Positions 18,779 to 27,061 of a stretch of 64,000 nt of DNA are shown here, piece by piece (the first letter of the stretch is position 1; every line of letters begins with the position of its first letter). The DNA is from Labrenzia sp. THAF82. GTDB lineage: Bacteria > Pseudomonadota > Alphaproteobacteria > Rhizobiales > Stappiaceae. The DNA lies in contig NZ_CP045354.1 in the NCBI RefSeq assembly GCF_009363435.1, positions 3,934,501-3,998,500 on the forward strand. The letters run 5' to 3'. The notes beneath the pieces were generated by a model that did not search any database, was not told the origin of the DNA, and was given only the letters and a program-made list of their open reading frames with translations. The translations under genes were made by a program, and so were the position numbers.

Positions 18779-20524
18779 CTAGATACCAAGCTTGCGTCCT
18801 AGCCAGGATGAATGCCGTTTAACTGCAGTTACAATAAGATGGCGACGATCTTGCCGTTGTTCGGAGAGCCTTGATATCAGATATTCTGGCGTACAGGGCA
18901 GTAGCGACACTGGGTCGATTGTTCGCGAGTAACGCACGATCGCCAAATAAACCAATTCGGGCATGGAGCGAACCCGACCACGTCCCTCAATTTTCGTCAG
19001 ATCTTTGGTAAGGCCCCATCCTGCATAAAAAGGTGCCCCGTGTACGGTCACTTCCTTGTCTCGTAACAACGCTTCGAAACCAGAAAGGGAGGAGAACGTT
19101 TCCAAGGCCTCGACTGCTTCTATGAGATCAACAATGTTGGCATCTTCAGCAATTACGTCGGCATATTGAAGTGCAACTTTCCTTGGAACACGCCCTTTTC
19201 GAAGTCCTGTTTCCACATCCGGATGTGGCTTGAAGACGAGAAAGGCGTCAGGATTGCGTTCTCGCGTGAGTTTTAGCAAATCCAGATTGACATTTGGCGT
19301 TGTGGCACAATCGATCGTTGCGGACAAGGATTTACGGATTGCGGCATCATCAGCGACCTGACCGGGGACCAGAATTGTCTTCCGATCCTCTGGAAACTTG
19401 AATTGTTTGGACTTTCCGAAGTTATATTTCGACACACGGGCAGTCTTGATCAAAGAAACCAGATCACGGCCGCGTGCCACTTCGGTTGCGGTTAGATCTT
19501 CGTTTCTCAGTAGAGCCTCAAGACGGCTTGGTCGTGACGGATCATAGTAGATCCCAAGGTCATCAACTGCCAACATAGCACCTCGGGCAAGTCCCGCCCC
19601 CAGGCCTACAGACCTCAGAAAACCATCCTCAATCCTCGAAAGTGGGATGTTTTTTTTCTCGCAATCGACCTCAAACCCTTTGTCAGTTCTGCCCGCCCAA
19701 GACACGATTTCTCCCCCATTAGCCTCAGCTGCGGAAATCGCCTCTTCTTTGGCTTCGTGGAACTCTACCGGTCCGCCTTTACCGGAAAAAGTAGCGGCGA
19801 TTGAGGGATGGTTCCAATATTGCGCACCAAAGGCATGAACCGGTTTCTCGTTTTTTTGCCAGTTCGCTTGGACCAAGGCAAAAATCTCGAAAGCTTCACG
19901 AGACGATAGGAGTGCCCCAGAATAAGGCGAGTACCAGGCCGTGTGGCGGAGAAGGATCCAGTTCAGGACTTTGTCCAACCGCGTCGCCTCTGTCAGACAA
20001 GTGCTTTTTAGAGCATTCCAAAAGCCATTTCGGTCAACCGAATCTGAGCGATCTGAGAGAATATTTTCACATTCAACGCATTCGCTTTCGGCTACAGCGG
20101 TTTCACCGGCCAGTTCGCAGGCCAAGCCGCTAGTGCGCCACCCCCCAACGAACTCAAATGATGTTTCATTTTCCCGGAGCCCAGCGGAACACATTTTTAC
20201 GAGGCCGAGAGCAATCTTGGAAAAAACATCATCTTCCAGAAGCCAGGAGCTCTCGATTGGCAAGACAATTAAACTGCCAGGCACTCTCTTTGCGTTTAGT
20301 GGCGTAGGACCTGCCAAGACAAGGGCGTGAGACGCACTTGCATATTGCTCTTTGAAACTATTTTTCATCAGAGACTTCGTCGACATCGCATAGACTGGAT
20401 TGTTCAGGTCCGCCCCTTGCAAAAAACCAGCACCCATGGCCCCTAATAGCTTGGGTTTGATGTCCAGCAAGTCTGGTGCCACCACCAGCCTCTTTCGTTT
20501 TCTCGATGGAAGCCAATTGATCAC
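18779..20524 (-). CDS. kpsC: KpsC-like capsule polysaccharide Kdo transferase, single-module
   Basis: 581 residues. The C-terminal ~380 carry the KpsC/LipA motifs once: RIEDGFLRSVGLG, DDLGIYYDPSRPSRLE, VPGQVADDA, FKPHPDVETGLRKG and SGFEALLRDKEVTVHG followed by PFYAGWGLTKD. E. coli KpsC (~675 residues) repeats this set in two transferase modules that add beta-Kdo residues to a lipid primer. Here the first ~200 residues keep only weak traces, so this looks like a one-module form. GTG start at 20524 overlaps the kpsS stop (GTGA), meaning translational coupling. Cytoplasmic face of the inner membrane is the expected location. Confidence 0.87.
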   Translation of the reverse strand: MINWLPSRKRKRLVVAPDLLDIKPKLLGAMGAGFLQGADLNNPVYAMSTKSLMKNSFKEQYASASHALVLAGPTPLNAKRVPGSLIVLPIESSWLLEDDVFSKIALGLVKMCSAGLRENETSFEFVGGWRTSGLACELAGETAVAESECVECENILSDRSDSVDRNGFWNALKSTCLTEATRLDKVLNWILLRHTAWYSPYSGALLSSREAFEIFALVQANWQKNEKPVHAFGAQYWNHPSIAATFSGKGGPVEFHEAKEEAISAAEANGGEIVSWAGRTDKGFEVDCEKKNIPLSRIEDGFLRSVGLGAGLARGAMLAVDDLGIYYDPSRPSRLEALLRNEDLTATEVARGRDLVSLIKTARVSKYNFGKSKQFKFPEDRKTILVPGQVADDAAIRKSLSATIDCATTPNVNLDLLKLTRERNPDAFLVFKPHPDVETGLRKGRVPRKVALQYADVIAEDANIVDLIEAVEALETFSSLSGFEALLRDKEVTVHGAPFYAGWGLTKDLTKIEGRGRVRSMPELVYLAIVRYSRTIDPVSLLPCTPEYLISRLSEQRQDRRHLIVTAVKRHSSWLGRKLGI

Positions 20525-21843
20525 AAGGGTACTCCGAGCTCTCGTGCTCTTGTGAGTCTCGGCGGAGGATCAACAAATGCGCCTAGCGGATTTATTGTTC
20601 TATCTGCGATATGATTGGCAAGATTTTCTGCTGCAATTCGCGTTCCTTTGCGATTGTGTATCGATCCGCGAATTTGTGTTGTTGCGGCGAGTGCCCGGAT
20701 GTAACAGCCCAAAAGTTCCAGATCAGGTTTCTGCGGTGATTGCCAGAAACTTTCTAGGTCTCCCTGATGCGTCAATCCCTCAATATCATAATGTGCCGGC
20801 ACCAGCGTTTTAACCGGTAGACCTGCCTGTAAAGCTTCCACACCGGCAGTCGAATTTAATGTCACGACGCCTCTCGCCGCGTCGAAAAGATCGGACAAAC
20901 GCCCGCCATCGAGGAATAATAGCCTTTTTGACAGGCCATGTTGATGAGCAAGCGACAAACTCGCTTCTCGCCAGTTTTCAAATCCGACATCGAGCGGGTG
21001 GGTTTTCAAAACGAGACAATCATCTTGAGGGCCATTCTTTGCAAACGACCTGAAAACAACATCAATAACTTCAGCAAAGCTATCGTAAGGTGAGTGCCTT
21101 CGAAGCTGAAAGTCCCCTTCCAACTGCAAGGGCAGCAAGAAAAATGGTTTTCCCGACTTTTTAAGGGTGCCAACATCACGCTGTACAGCCCTGTCACGTT
21201 TGCCTTGTGAAATCAGGCGCAATGCACCTCTCAAATACTCTGATACAGGCGGATAGATCGTATGCCGTTGGTAGTTCGGGTAGAGAACCTTCAGGAAGAC
21301 ATTGATCAAGTTGTAAGTCACATCAGGTGCAGTCTGCAGCCAGAATGAACTTGGATAAAGAGGGCTCAAATCCACATCGCCTGCCCTCTTCGCAATTTCA
21401 CGAATCTCGTCAGCGTTTACTGGAAAGTGGCTTAAGGTCGAAAGACCGTTCCGTTCCAGTGTCATCCATCCAGGGCGTAGCGCTCCCAGCTCAGTTACGG
21501 CAACGAAGACGTCGGTTTTCAATGCTGCTTCAATCGCAAGTCGATGATAGAGGCGCTGATCACCGTGAAGTACAAGATCAGTTATCTGGTTTTTGCTTAA
21601 GAACTCGGCGATGAACTCCGGCCAATGTCGTTCGTCGCTCTTATAGCTTGTGCATCCCTCGCCGTGCCAGTGAAGCCAATCACCCGCACAAAAGTTCAGT
21701 CTATGAACCCGGTACCCCTTTTGCCTTAAGATGTCGCCTGCCTGTCGGTAGAATGGCGACAAAGGTCCTTGTAGAAAAAGGATCGCTCTTTCGGACACCA
21801 AAAGAGGCGTGTCGCAGTGAGGGTCGTTAGCCTCGCCAGACAT
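20521..21843 (-). CDS. kpsS: KpsS-like capsule polysaccharide synthesis protein (copy 1)
   Basis: 440 residues of the Capsule_synth family. Markers: ILFLQGPLSPFYRQAGDILR at the N-terminus, then NFCAGDWLHWHG, CTSYKS, TELGALRPGWMTLERNG, LPLQLEGDFQLRRHSPY, KTHPLDVG and LNSTAGVEALQAGLPVKTL. KpsS adds the first Kdo to the phospholipid primer of group 2 capsules, after which KpsC extends it. The gene overlaps the copy-2 gene upstream by 17 nt and kpsC downstream by 4 nt. It is paralogous to that upstream copy over its whole length, so a tandem duplication is likely. Confidence 0.87.
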   Translation of the reverse strand: MSGEANDPHCDTPLLVSERAILFLQGPLSPFYRQAGDILRQKGYRVHRLNFCAGDWLHWHGEGCTSYKSDERHWPEFIAEFLSKNQITDLVLHGDQRLYHRLAIEAALKTDVFVAVTELGALRPGWMTLERNGLSTLSHFPVNADEIREIAKRAGDVDLSPLYPSSFWLQTAPDVTYNLINVFLKVLYPNYQRHTIYPPVSEYLRGALRLISQGKRDRAVQRDVGTLKKSGKPFFLLPLQLEGDFQLRRHSPYDSFAEVIDVVFRSFAKNGPQDDCLVLKTHPLDVGFENWREASLSLAHQHGLSKRLLFLDGGRLSDLFDAARGVVTLNSTAGVEALQAGLPVKTLVPAHYDIEGLTHQGDLESFWQSPQKPDLELLGCYIRALAATTQIRGSIHNRKGTRIAAENLANHIADRTINPLGAFVDPPPRLTRARELGVPL

Positions 21844-23176
21844 GAGACCAGCGTTCCGTGCGGCCGCGCGTTTTCAATTGCTCGGCAAATGTCGTCGCAA
21901 TTCCACGCGCTCGAGCTTTTTTTAGGCGTGGCGGGATTTGACAAAGGGCATCCGGCAAATTGACAGTACCAGCAATCATCCGCTGCGCCATCAGTTCTGC
22001 TGCGGCTTCTCGACCTTCCTTAGTGTAAAAACACCCCTTGACCTGAATGCTTGCCGCCAGCAAGCGCTCCAGCGCATCTCTGAGCTCAACGTCTGGTTCA
22101 CTTCCTTCACGCCAGAATTCATCCAGTGATTTCTGACAGGTCAATCCGTCTATATCGTAAAGCGCAATGCCGAGAACTTTTGTTGGGCAGCCTACACGAA
22201 GCGAATGCAGCCCTGTTGTACTGTTGATTGTTAGCGAACCGGCTGCGTGCGTAAGCAATTGATCCAGATTTCCGCCATCAACCAACAGAACTCGCTTTTT
22301 TACTCCATGTTTTTTCGAAATGGACTTTAAGATGCGAGACCAGGGCTCAATTCCGTTGTCGAGTGGATGTACTTTGAAAACAAGACGAGCAGCAGAAGGC
22401 GCATGTTGAGAGAATGAACGGATGACTTCTTCCGCTGCCTCAGCGATGTGATCATACTGTGAGTTGAATCGAAGCTGATAATCGCTTTGAAGCTGCAAAG
22501 GAAATACGTAGTAAGGCAGCCCGGTTGCAATGATATCGTCGATGACGTGCAAGGCACGTCGGTTTCGACTTTTGGCAAAGGTAAAACGAGGAATATTGCT
22601 CAGGTAGTCAAGCAAGGGATGATATAGTTTATCGCGTACATATCCTGGATAAGCCAAAGCAAATATCACATTTGCCATGTTGTACGTCACTTCGTTCACG
22701 GCTTCATTGATAAACGGGTATTTGTATCGCGCCTCGCGATCCACATCAGGTAACGTTTCAGCTGCTTTTTTGATGTGACCAGCATCTTCCGGGAAACGAG
22801 AATGCGCCGACATGCCGACATGTTCAAGCGTAATCCAGTCTGGCCGCAGATAGCCATTTTCAAATGCCATACAGCATATACCAAGCTCATCGCCAATCTC
22901 AGCCGCAGCGACGTGATAAGGAACCCTGTCGGCATAGTAGACGATGTGAGTGACCTGGTTCTCCAGACAAAAGGCTCTGAGCCAGTCGGGCCAATTCTCC
23001 AGGCTTCCACGGTATGAGGTACATCTTCGATCGTGCCAACCCAGCCAATCGCCTGCAGATAAGTTCACGCGAAGCGTTTTCACGTCGCGTTTCTCCAGGC
23101 TGTCCGCAATTGAGCGGGCAAACACTCCTGGAGGTCCCTGCAAAAAGAGAACGACCTTGCAGCTGACTGAACTCAT
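21827..23176 (-). CDS. KpsS-like capsule polysaccharide synthesis protein (copy 2)
   Basis: 449 residues, same family and motif order as the next gene: VLFLQGPPGVFARSIADSLE, NLSAGDWLGWHDRRCTSYRG, ENGYLRPDWITLEHVGMS, FPLQLQSDYQLRFNSQYD, KVHPLDNG and INSTTGLHSLRVGCPTKVL. Either the two copies act as a pair on successive sugars or one has changed specificity. The frame opens with a TTG at 23188, but the ATG at 23176 has AGCAGG at a better distance and is preferred. It starts 73 nt after the OPX gene and overlaps copy 1 by 17 nt. Confidence 0.86.
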   Translation of the reverse strand: MSSVSCKVVLFLQGPPGVFARSIADSLEKRDVKTLRVNLSAGDWLGWHDRRCTSYRGSLENWPDWLRAFCLENQVTHIVYYADRVPYHVAAAEIGDELGICCMAFENGYLRPDWITLEHVGMSAHSRFPEDAGHIKKAAETLPDVDREARYKYPFINEAVNEVTYNMANVIFALAYPGYVRDKLYHPLLDYLSNIPRFTFAKSRNRRALHVIDDIIATGLPYYVFPLQLQSDYQLRFNSQYDHIAEAAEEVIRSFSQHAPSAARLVFKVHPLDNGIEPWSRILKSISKKHGVKKRVLLVDGGNLDQLLTHAAGSLTINSTTGLHSLRVGCPTKVLGIALYDIDGLTCQKSLDEFWREGSEPDVELRDALERLLAASIQVKGCFYTKEGREAAAELMAQRMIAGTVNLPDALCQIPPRLKKARARGIATTFAEQLKTRGRTERWSHVWRG

Positions 23177-23249
23177 ATGTTTTGCCAACCTGCTGGCAAT
23201 GACGGTTCACCCAACTTTTTGAACCGTCATCATGTTTGGCCCACGACTG

Positions 23250-24380
23250 TTAGTCGGTAATACCCTGTACCACAGAATAGTTACTGATCAACGGCGCAAT
23301 TATCTGAAGGAACTTGCCAAGTTCTGCCGTCGGATGGTTCGCGATATAAAGAATATCTTTGTCTCGCATTTCAAAGTGCTGCGTCATGAAGAACCCCTTC
23401 GGGTCACGCAAGCTCACTTTGTATACCAGCGGAGCAGTCTTTTTACCGGCCAGTTTGTCAGCAAGTTCCGGTCTAAGCTGCCGGACCAACGCGGCGTCTT
23501 CGTATCTGAACAAGAACACACCATTGGCGTCCGCTCTTTCGTCTCTAAGACCACCAACTGTAGCGAGCGCTTCAGCCATCGAAACACTCTTTGTACGGAA
23601 AGGCACTAACTGGTTGGACTTTACGGCACCAAACGCTGAGAACGTTCTCGGGCGATGAGACAAGAGAATGTTGTCGCTTGGTGAAATAAGGACGTTATTT
23701 TCAGGAAAATCGATCAGGTCTTCCAGACGTGTCGTCCCTGCCCTGTTGCCTCGCTTCAAAGTAACGACGGTCTCGTATGTCGCCTCGCGAGCGCCACCGG
23801 CCTGCGCAACGAGATCAAGCAACCGCGTATTGCGCAGTGGAAGCGGGTAGACACCCGGCTTCATGACATCACCAACAACAACGGCCGTGGAACTAAGCTT
23901 GTCTTTCAGAGAAATCAGAACCTGCGGCTCCACTGCCTTTCCGACAAGCTTCTTCTGAACCGATTGACGAAGACCTTCGATACTCAATCCGGCGGCACGC
24001 ACCCTCCCGGCGTAAGGCACGAAGATAAAGCCGTTCTCATCGACGACCGATGGAATTTGGCTGGAGCCGCTATCGCCGCTGGAAAACAGGCCATCCGGTG
24101 AAGCTTCCCATATTGTTACAACAAGCGTATCGCCAACACCCAAGAGAGTTGGTGACCCACCGCGCCCAACGCCACGGAATTGGTTGGCAAAAGCCAGAGG
24201 GCGATACGCCCGGATCGCCTCAATGTTGACCGGATCGATCACAACGACGGTGAAATCACCGGCTTCGGCGCTCGATTCAACATCCTGGGAAGTAATGTTA
24301 ATGGCAGCCGGCCCATCGCCGGGCAGTGCGGAACACCCGAACAAAGCCGCCGCAGCTACCAAAACAGAAATAAAACGCAT
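23250..24380 (-). CDS. polysaccharide export outer-membrane lipoprotein (OPX, BexD/CtrA/VexA type)
   Basis: 376 residues with a lipoprotein signal MRFISVLVAAAALFGC (lipid-bearing Cys16), a poly-export domain around LLGVGDTLVVTIWEASPDG, VDENGFIFVPYAGRVRAAG, two SLBB-like units (VVGDVMKPGVYPLP; FSAFGAVKSNQLVPF) and a C-terminal segment LGKFLQIIAPLISNYSVV suited to an amphipathic outer-membrane helix. OPX proteins form the periplasm-spanning outlet for capsule. The size is that of the ABC-transporter-dependent group. First gene of the minus-strand capsule operon. The matching KpsM/KpsT/KpsE genes are not in the window. The frame extends upstream to 24476, but the signal peptide fixes the start at 24380. 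Confidence 0.92.
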   Translation of the reverse strand: MRFISVLVAAAALFGCSALPGDGPAAINITSQDVESSAEAGDFTVVVIDPVNIEAIRAYRPLAFANQFRGVGRGGSPTLLGVGDTLVVTIWEASPDGLFSSGDSGSSQIPSVVDENGFIFVPYAGRVRAAGLSIEGLRQSVQKKLVGKAVEPQVLISLKDKLSSTAVVVGDVMKPGVYPLPLRNTRLLDLVAQAGGAREATYETVVTLKRGNRAGTTRLEDLIDFPENNVLISPSDNILLSHRPRTFSAFGAVKSNQLVPFRTKSVSMAEALATVGGLRDERADANGVFLFRYEDAALVRQLRPELADKLAGKKTAPLVYKVSLRDPKGFFMTQHFEMRDKDILYIANHPTAELGKFLQIIAPLISNYSVVQGITD

Positions 24381-24614
24381 TAGAACCCGATCCACCCATT
24401 GGTTGCCAGTCTGGTAGCATTCCCTGTCGGGGTTGTCCAAGACACAACGGCCCTTTCCCCCGGAGAAACATCCCATCTGTGACTTTGCTGTAACAGTAGA
24501 CCGTTTTTCCTAGTGAATTGATTAATTTCTGATTTATCGTCTTCAGTTCTTAGCGCCAAGGCCATTAGTGTCCTGGTTGAGTCCGGCAGAATTATGCTCG
24601 TATCGGAGTCTTCG

Positions 24615-25799
24615 ATGACAACAATTGACAAAACTCAAGTCGGAAGATCGGTACAGCACCAATCCGCAGAATTGACAGTCTGGCTGAATAATTGTGCACT
24701 GCCGATGTGGACAGCTCTCGGTGCCGATATCGACAAAGGCGAGTGTTACGAGTCGATTGATCTGGCAACACAGAAACCCCTGTTTGTCGCCAGGCGGGCC
24801 AGAGTTGTTCCAAGACAGATCTACTCTTTTCTGGAAGGGGCGAAGCTAGGGTGGTCCGGCCCAGCCGAAGCCCTCACCAAGGGTCTATATAAATGGTTCC
24901 TTGACGCATATCATTCGAACGAGGGCTACTTCATCTCGTCGGTTGATGTCGAAAACCGGGTAACGGATCAAACGTTCGATCTCTATAATCAGGCCTTTGC
25001 ACTGTTTGCATTCGCGCAAATAGCAGGCAATGTCTCTGACTTGCAGTCAGACGCCGAAGAGCATGCATCCGATTTATTGAACTATCTGACTGAAAACTAT
25101 CGCAATCCACATGGCGGGTTTCGAGAAGCCAATCCCGACAAACTGCCTCTTTGCTCAAACCCGCACATGCACATGTTTGAAGCATGCCTGGCCTGGGAAG
25201 CCATTTCCGCTGATCCTGCATGGCGGGAACTTTCTGACGAAATCGCCGAACTGGCACTGAACCGCTTTATCGATCCCGTCACCGGAGGATTGCGAGAGTT
25301 TTTTGAGATGGATTGGTCTCCATTCAGCGAAGATTTGGGCCGCGTTATGGAACCGGGACATCAATTTGAATGGGCCTGGCTTTTGGCACGATGGGGCCAA
25401 TCTCGCAACGACGCCGGTGCATTGATAGCCGCAAGGCGCCTTTATGATATTGCCTGGACGTATGGAATCGACGAGTCACGTGGTGTCACATTCATGGCAA
25501 TGAATGACGATTTCAGTGTTCGCGACCCGATCGCGCGACTATGGGGTCAGACCGAATGGTTAAAGGCCGCGATCGCTCTTGCAGAAATTTCCAACGGACC
25601 GGAGCGCGACGCCTATCTGTCAGACATACCGGATGCTGCAAACGCGATGCGAAAGTTCTTCGAATCAGCGCCTGAAGGCCTTTGGCGGGACAAGATGAGT
25701 CCAGACGGAGAGTTTGAAGACGAGCCGGCACCGGCCAGCTCCTTATACCACATTGTCTGCGCCATTTCCGAACTGAACAGGTTTGCAGCTGGTAAATAG
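24615..25799 (+). CDS. AGE-family sugar epimerase/isomerase
   Basis: 394 residues of the N-acylglucosamine 2-epimerase / mannose isomerase family, an (alpha/alpha)6 barrel: FALFAFAQIAG, NPHMHMFEACLAWEA, EPGHQFEWAWLLARWG and RLWGQTEWLKAAIAL carry the conserved His, Glu and Arg residues. Members interconvert mannose/fructose/glucose or GlcNAc/ManNAc, often feeding polysaccharide synthesis. It is divergent from the OPX gene, consistent with a capsule role but not proof. The frame opens at 24594, but CGGAG six nt before the ATG at 24615 favours the later start. Exact sugar unknown. Confidence 0.82.
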   Translation: MTTIDKTQVGRSVQHQSAELTVWLNNCALPMWTALGADIDKGECYESIDLATQKPLFVARRARVVPRQIYSFLEGAKLGWSGPAEALTKGLYKWFLDAYHSNEGYFISSVDVENRVTDQTFDLYNQAFALFAFAQIAGNVSDLQSDAEEHASDLLNYLTENYRNPHGGFREANPDKLPLCSNPHMHMFEACLAWEAISADPAWRELSDEIAELALNRFIDPVTGGLREFFEMDWSPFSEDLGRVMEPGHQFEWAWLLARWGQSRNDAGALIAARRLYDIAWTYGIDESRGVTFMAMNDDFSVRDPIARLWGQTEWLKAAIALAEISNGPERDAYLSDIPDAANAMRKFFESAPEGLWRDKMSPDGEFEDEPAPASSLYHIVCAISELNRFAAGK

Positions 25800-25935
25800 T
25801 GCTTATCAACAAGCGTGCATTTCGTGGCGCAACCAGCAAAGGAAAAGACGCAAACCGTCTTTTGGAAACTTGATTGCGGTTCTATAGGTTCCTCTGAAAT
25901 CGGATGTTGCAATTGCAGATGTATGAGGAGGCTGA

Positions 25936-26847
25936 ATGCCCCAGGCGCAGATAATTGACGGCAAGGAAATCGCAAATTCAGTTCGCGATGAAATCACTCA
26001 TCGCGCAGCGCAGTTATTGGAAGCGACTGGAAAACGGCCGGGACTGGCGGTTGTTCTTGTTGGTGAAGACCCGGCAAGCCAAGTCTACGTCCGAAACAAA
26101 GACCGAGCGGCAGAAGCTTGCGGCTTTCATTCCGTGAAACACACACTCGCGGCGGACACGAGCGAAGAGGACGTGCTCGCTCTGGTGTCGCAGTTGAATG
26201 AAGACGAGGAGATTCACGGCATTCTGGTACAATTGCCGCTGCCCGGTCACATTGACGAAAGCAAGGTTCTTCGCCTGATTCGTCCTGAAAAGGATGTCGA
26301 CGGTTTTCATCCGGTAAATGTCGGCCTTTTGACGGCTGGAGAACGTGCCAGCGCGCTTGTCCCCTGCACACCGGCAGGCAGTCTCGTGCTTCTGAAACGG
26401 ACATTGGGCGACACTTTGTCTGGACTGAACGCGGTCGTCGTCGGTCGTTCCAATATTGTCGGCAAACCAATGGCCAGCCTGCTGCTCCAAGAAAGTTGCA
26501 CGGTCACCATCGCTCACAGCCGAACCAAGGATCTCCCAGCGATTGTTAAGGCGGCTGACATTGTTGTTGCGGCAGTCGGGAGACCTGAAATGGTCAAAGG
26601 TGACTGGATCAAGCCTGGCGCTACCGTCATCGATGTTGGCATAAATCGTATTCCGGCCACCGAAAAGGGCGAGGGAAAGACACGACTTGTTGGGGATGTC
26701 GCCTTCGATGAGGCTGTCGATCATGTCGGCGCGATCACACCTGTGCCAGGTGGCGTTGGTCCCATGACAATTGCCATGCTCATGGCCAATACTTTGACCG
26801 CCGCTCGACGTTTGATGAATTTACCAGAAGATCAAGCACTGTTCTGA
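25936..26847 (+). CDS. folD: bifunctional methylenetetrahydrofolate dehydrogenase/cyclohydrolase
   Basis: 303 residues. Landmarks of FolD: the active-site Lys in [37 protein letters not shown], the Rossmann segment [14 protein letters not shown] and the closing [15 protein letters not shown]. It oxidises 5,10-methylene-THF to methenyl-THF with NADP+ and hydrolyses it to 10-formyl-THF, balancing the one-carbon pool in the cytoplasm. Starts after GAGGAGGCTGA. It is 136 nt past the sugar isomerase and probably transcribed on its own. Confidence 0.97.
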   Translation: MPQAQIIDGKEIANSVRDEITHRAAQLLEATGKRPGLAVVLVGEDPASQVYVRNKDRAAEACGFHSVKHTLAADTSEEDVLALVSQLNEDEEIHGILVQLPLPGHIDESKVLRLIRPEKDVDGFHPVNVGLLTAGERASALVPCTPAGSLVLLKRTLGDTLSGLNAVVVGRSNIVGKPMASLLLQESCTVTIAHSRTKDLPAIVKAADIVVAAVGRPEMVKGDWIKPGATVIDVGINRIPATEKGEGKTRLVGDVAFDEAVDHVGAITPVPGGVGPMTIAMLMANTLTAARRLMNLPEDQALF

Positions 26848-27061
26848 CAACCATTGGAGTATTTGACACCCAATTCAGGTGATCAAGCTCTTGAGGACCC
26901 TTCACTCTTGCGTTGATACCTGCGCCATGGTCTATCGTGTTTGTATTACTTTAACCATGGCTCCTTAACGTGGGTGACGTAGGGGCTGCATCAGCAGCTG
27001 GTTGAATTGCACAAGAGTGTTTCTTTGCAAGAAGCCATGCCAATCCGACAGGCGGCAGTAA

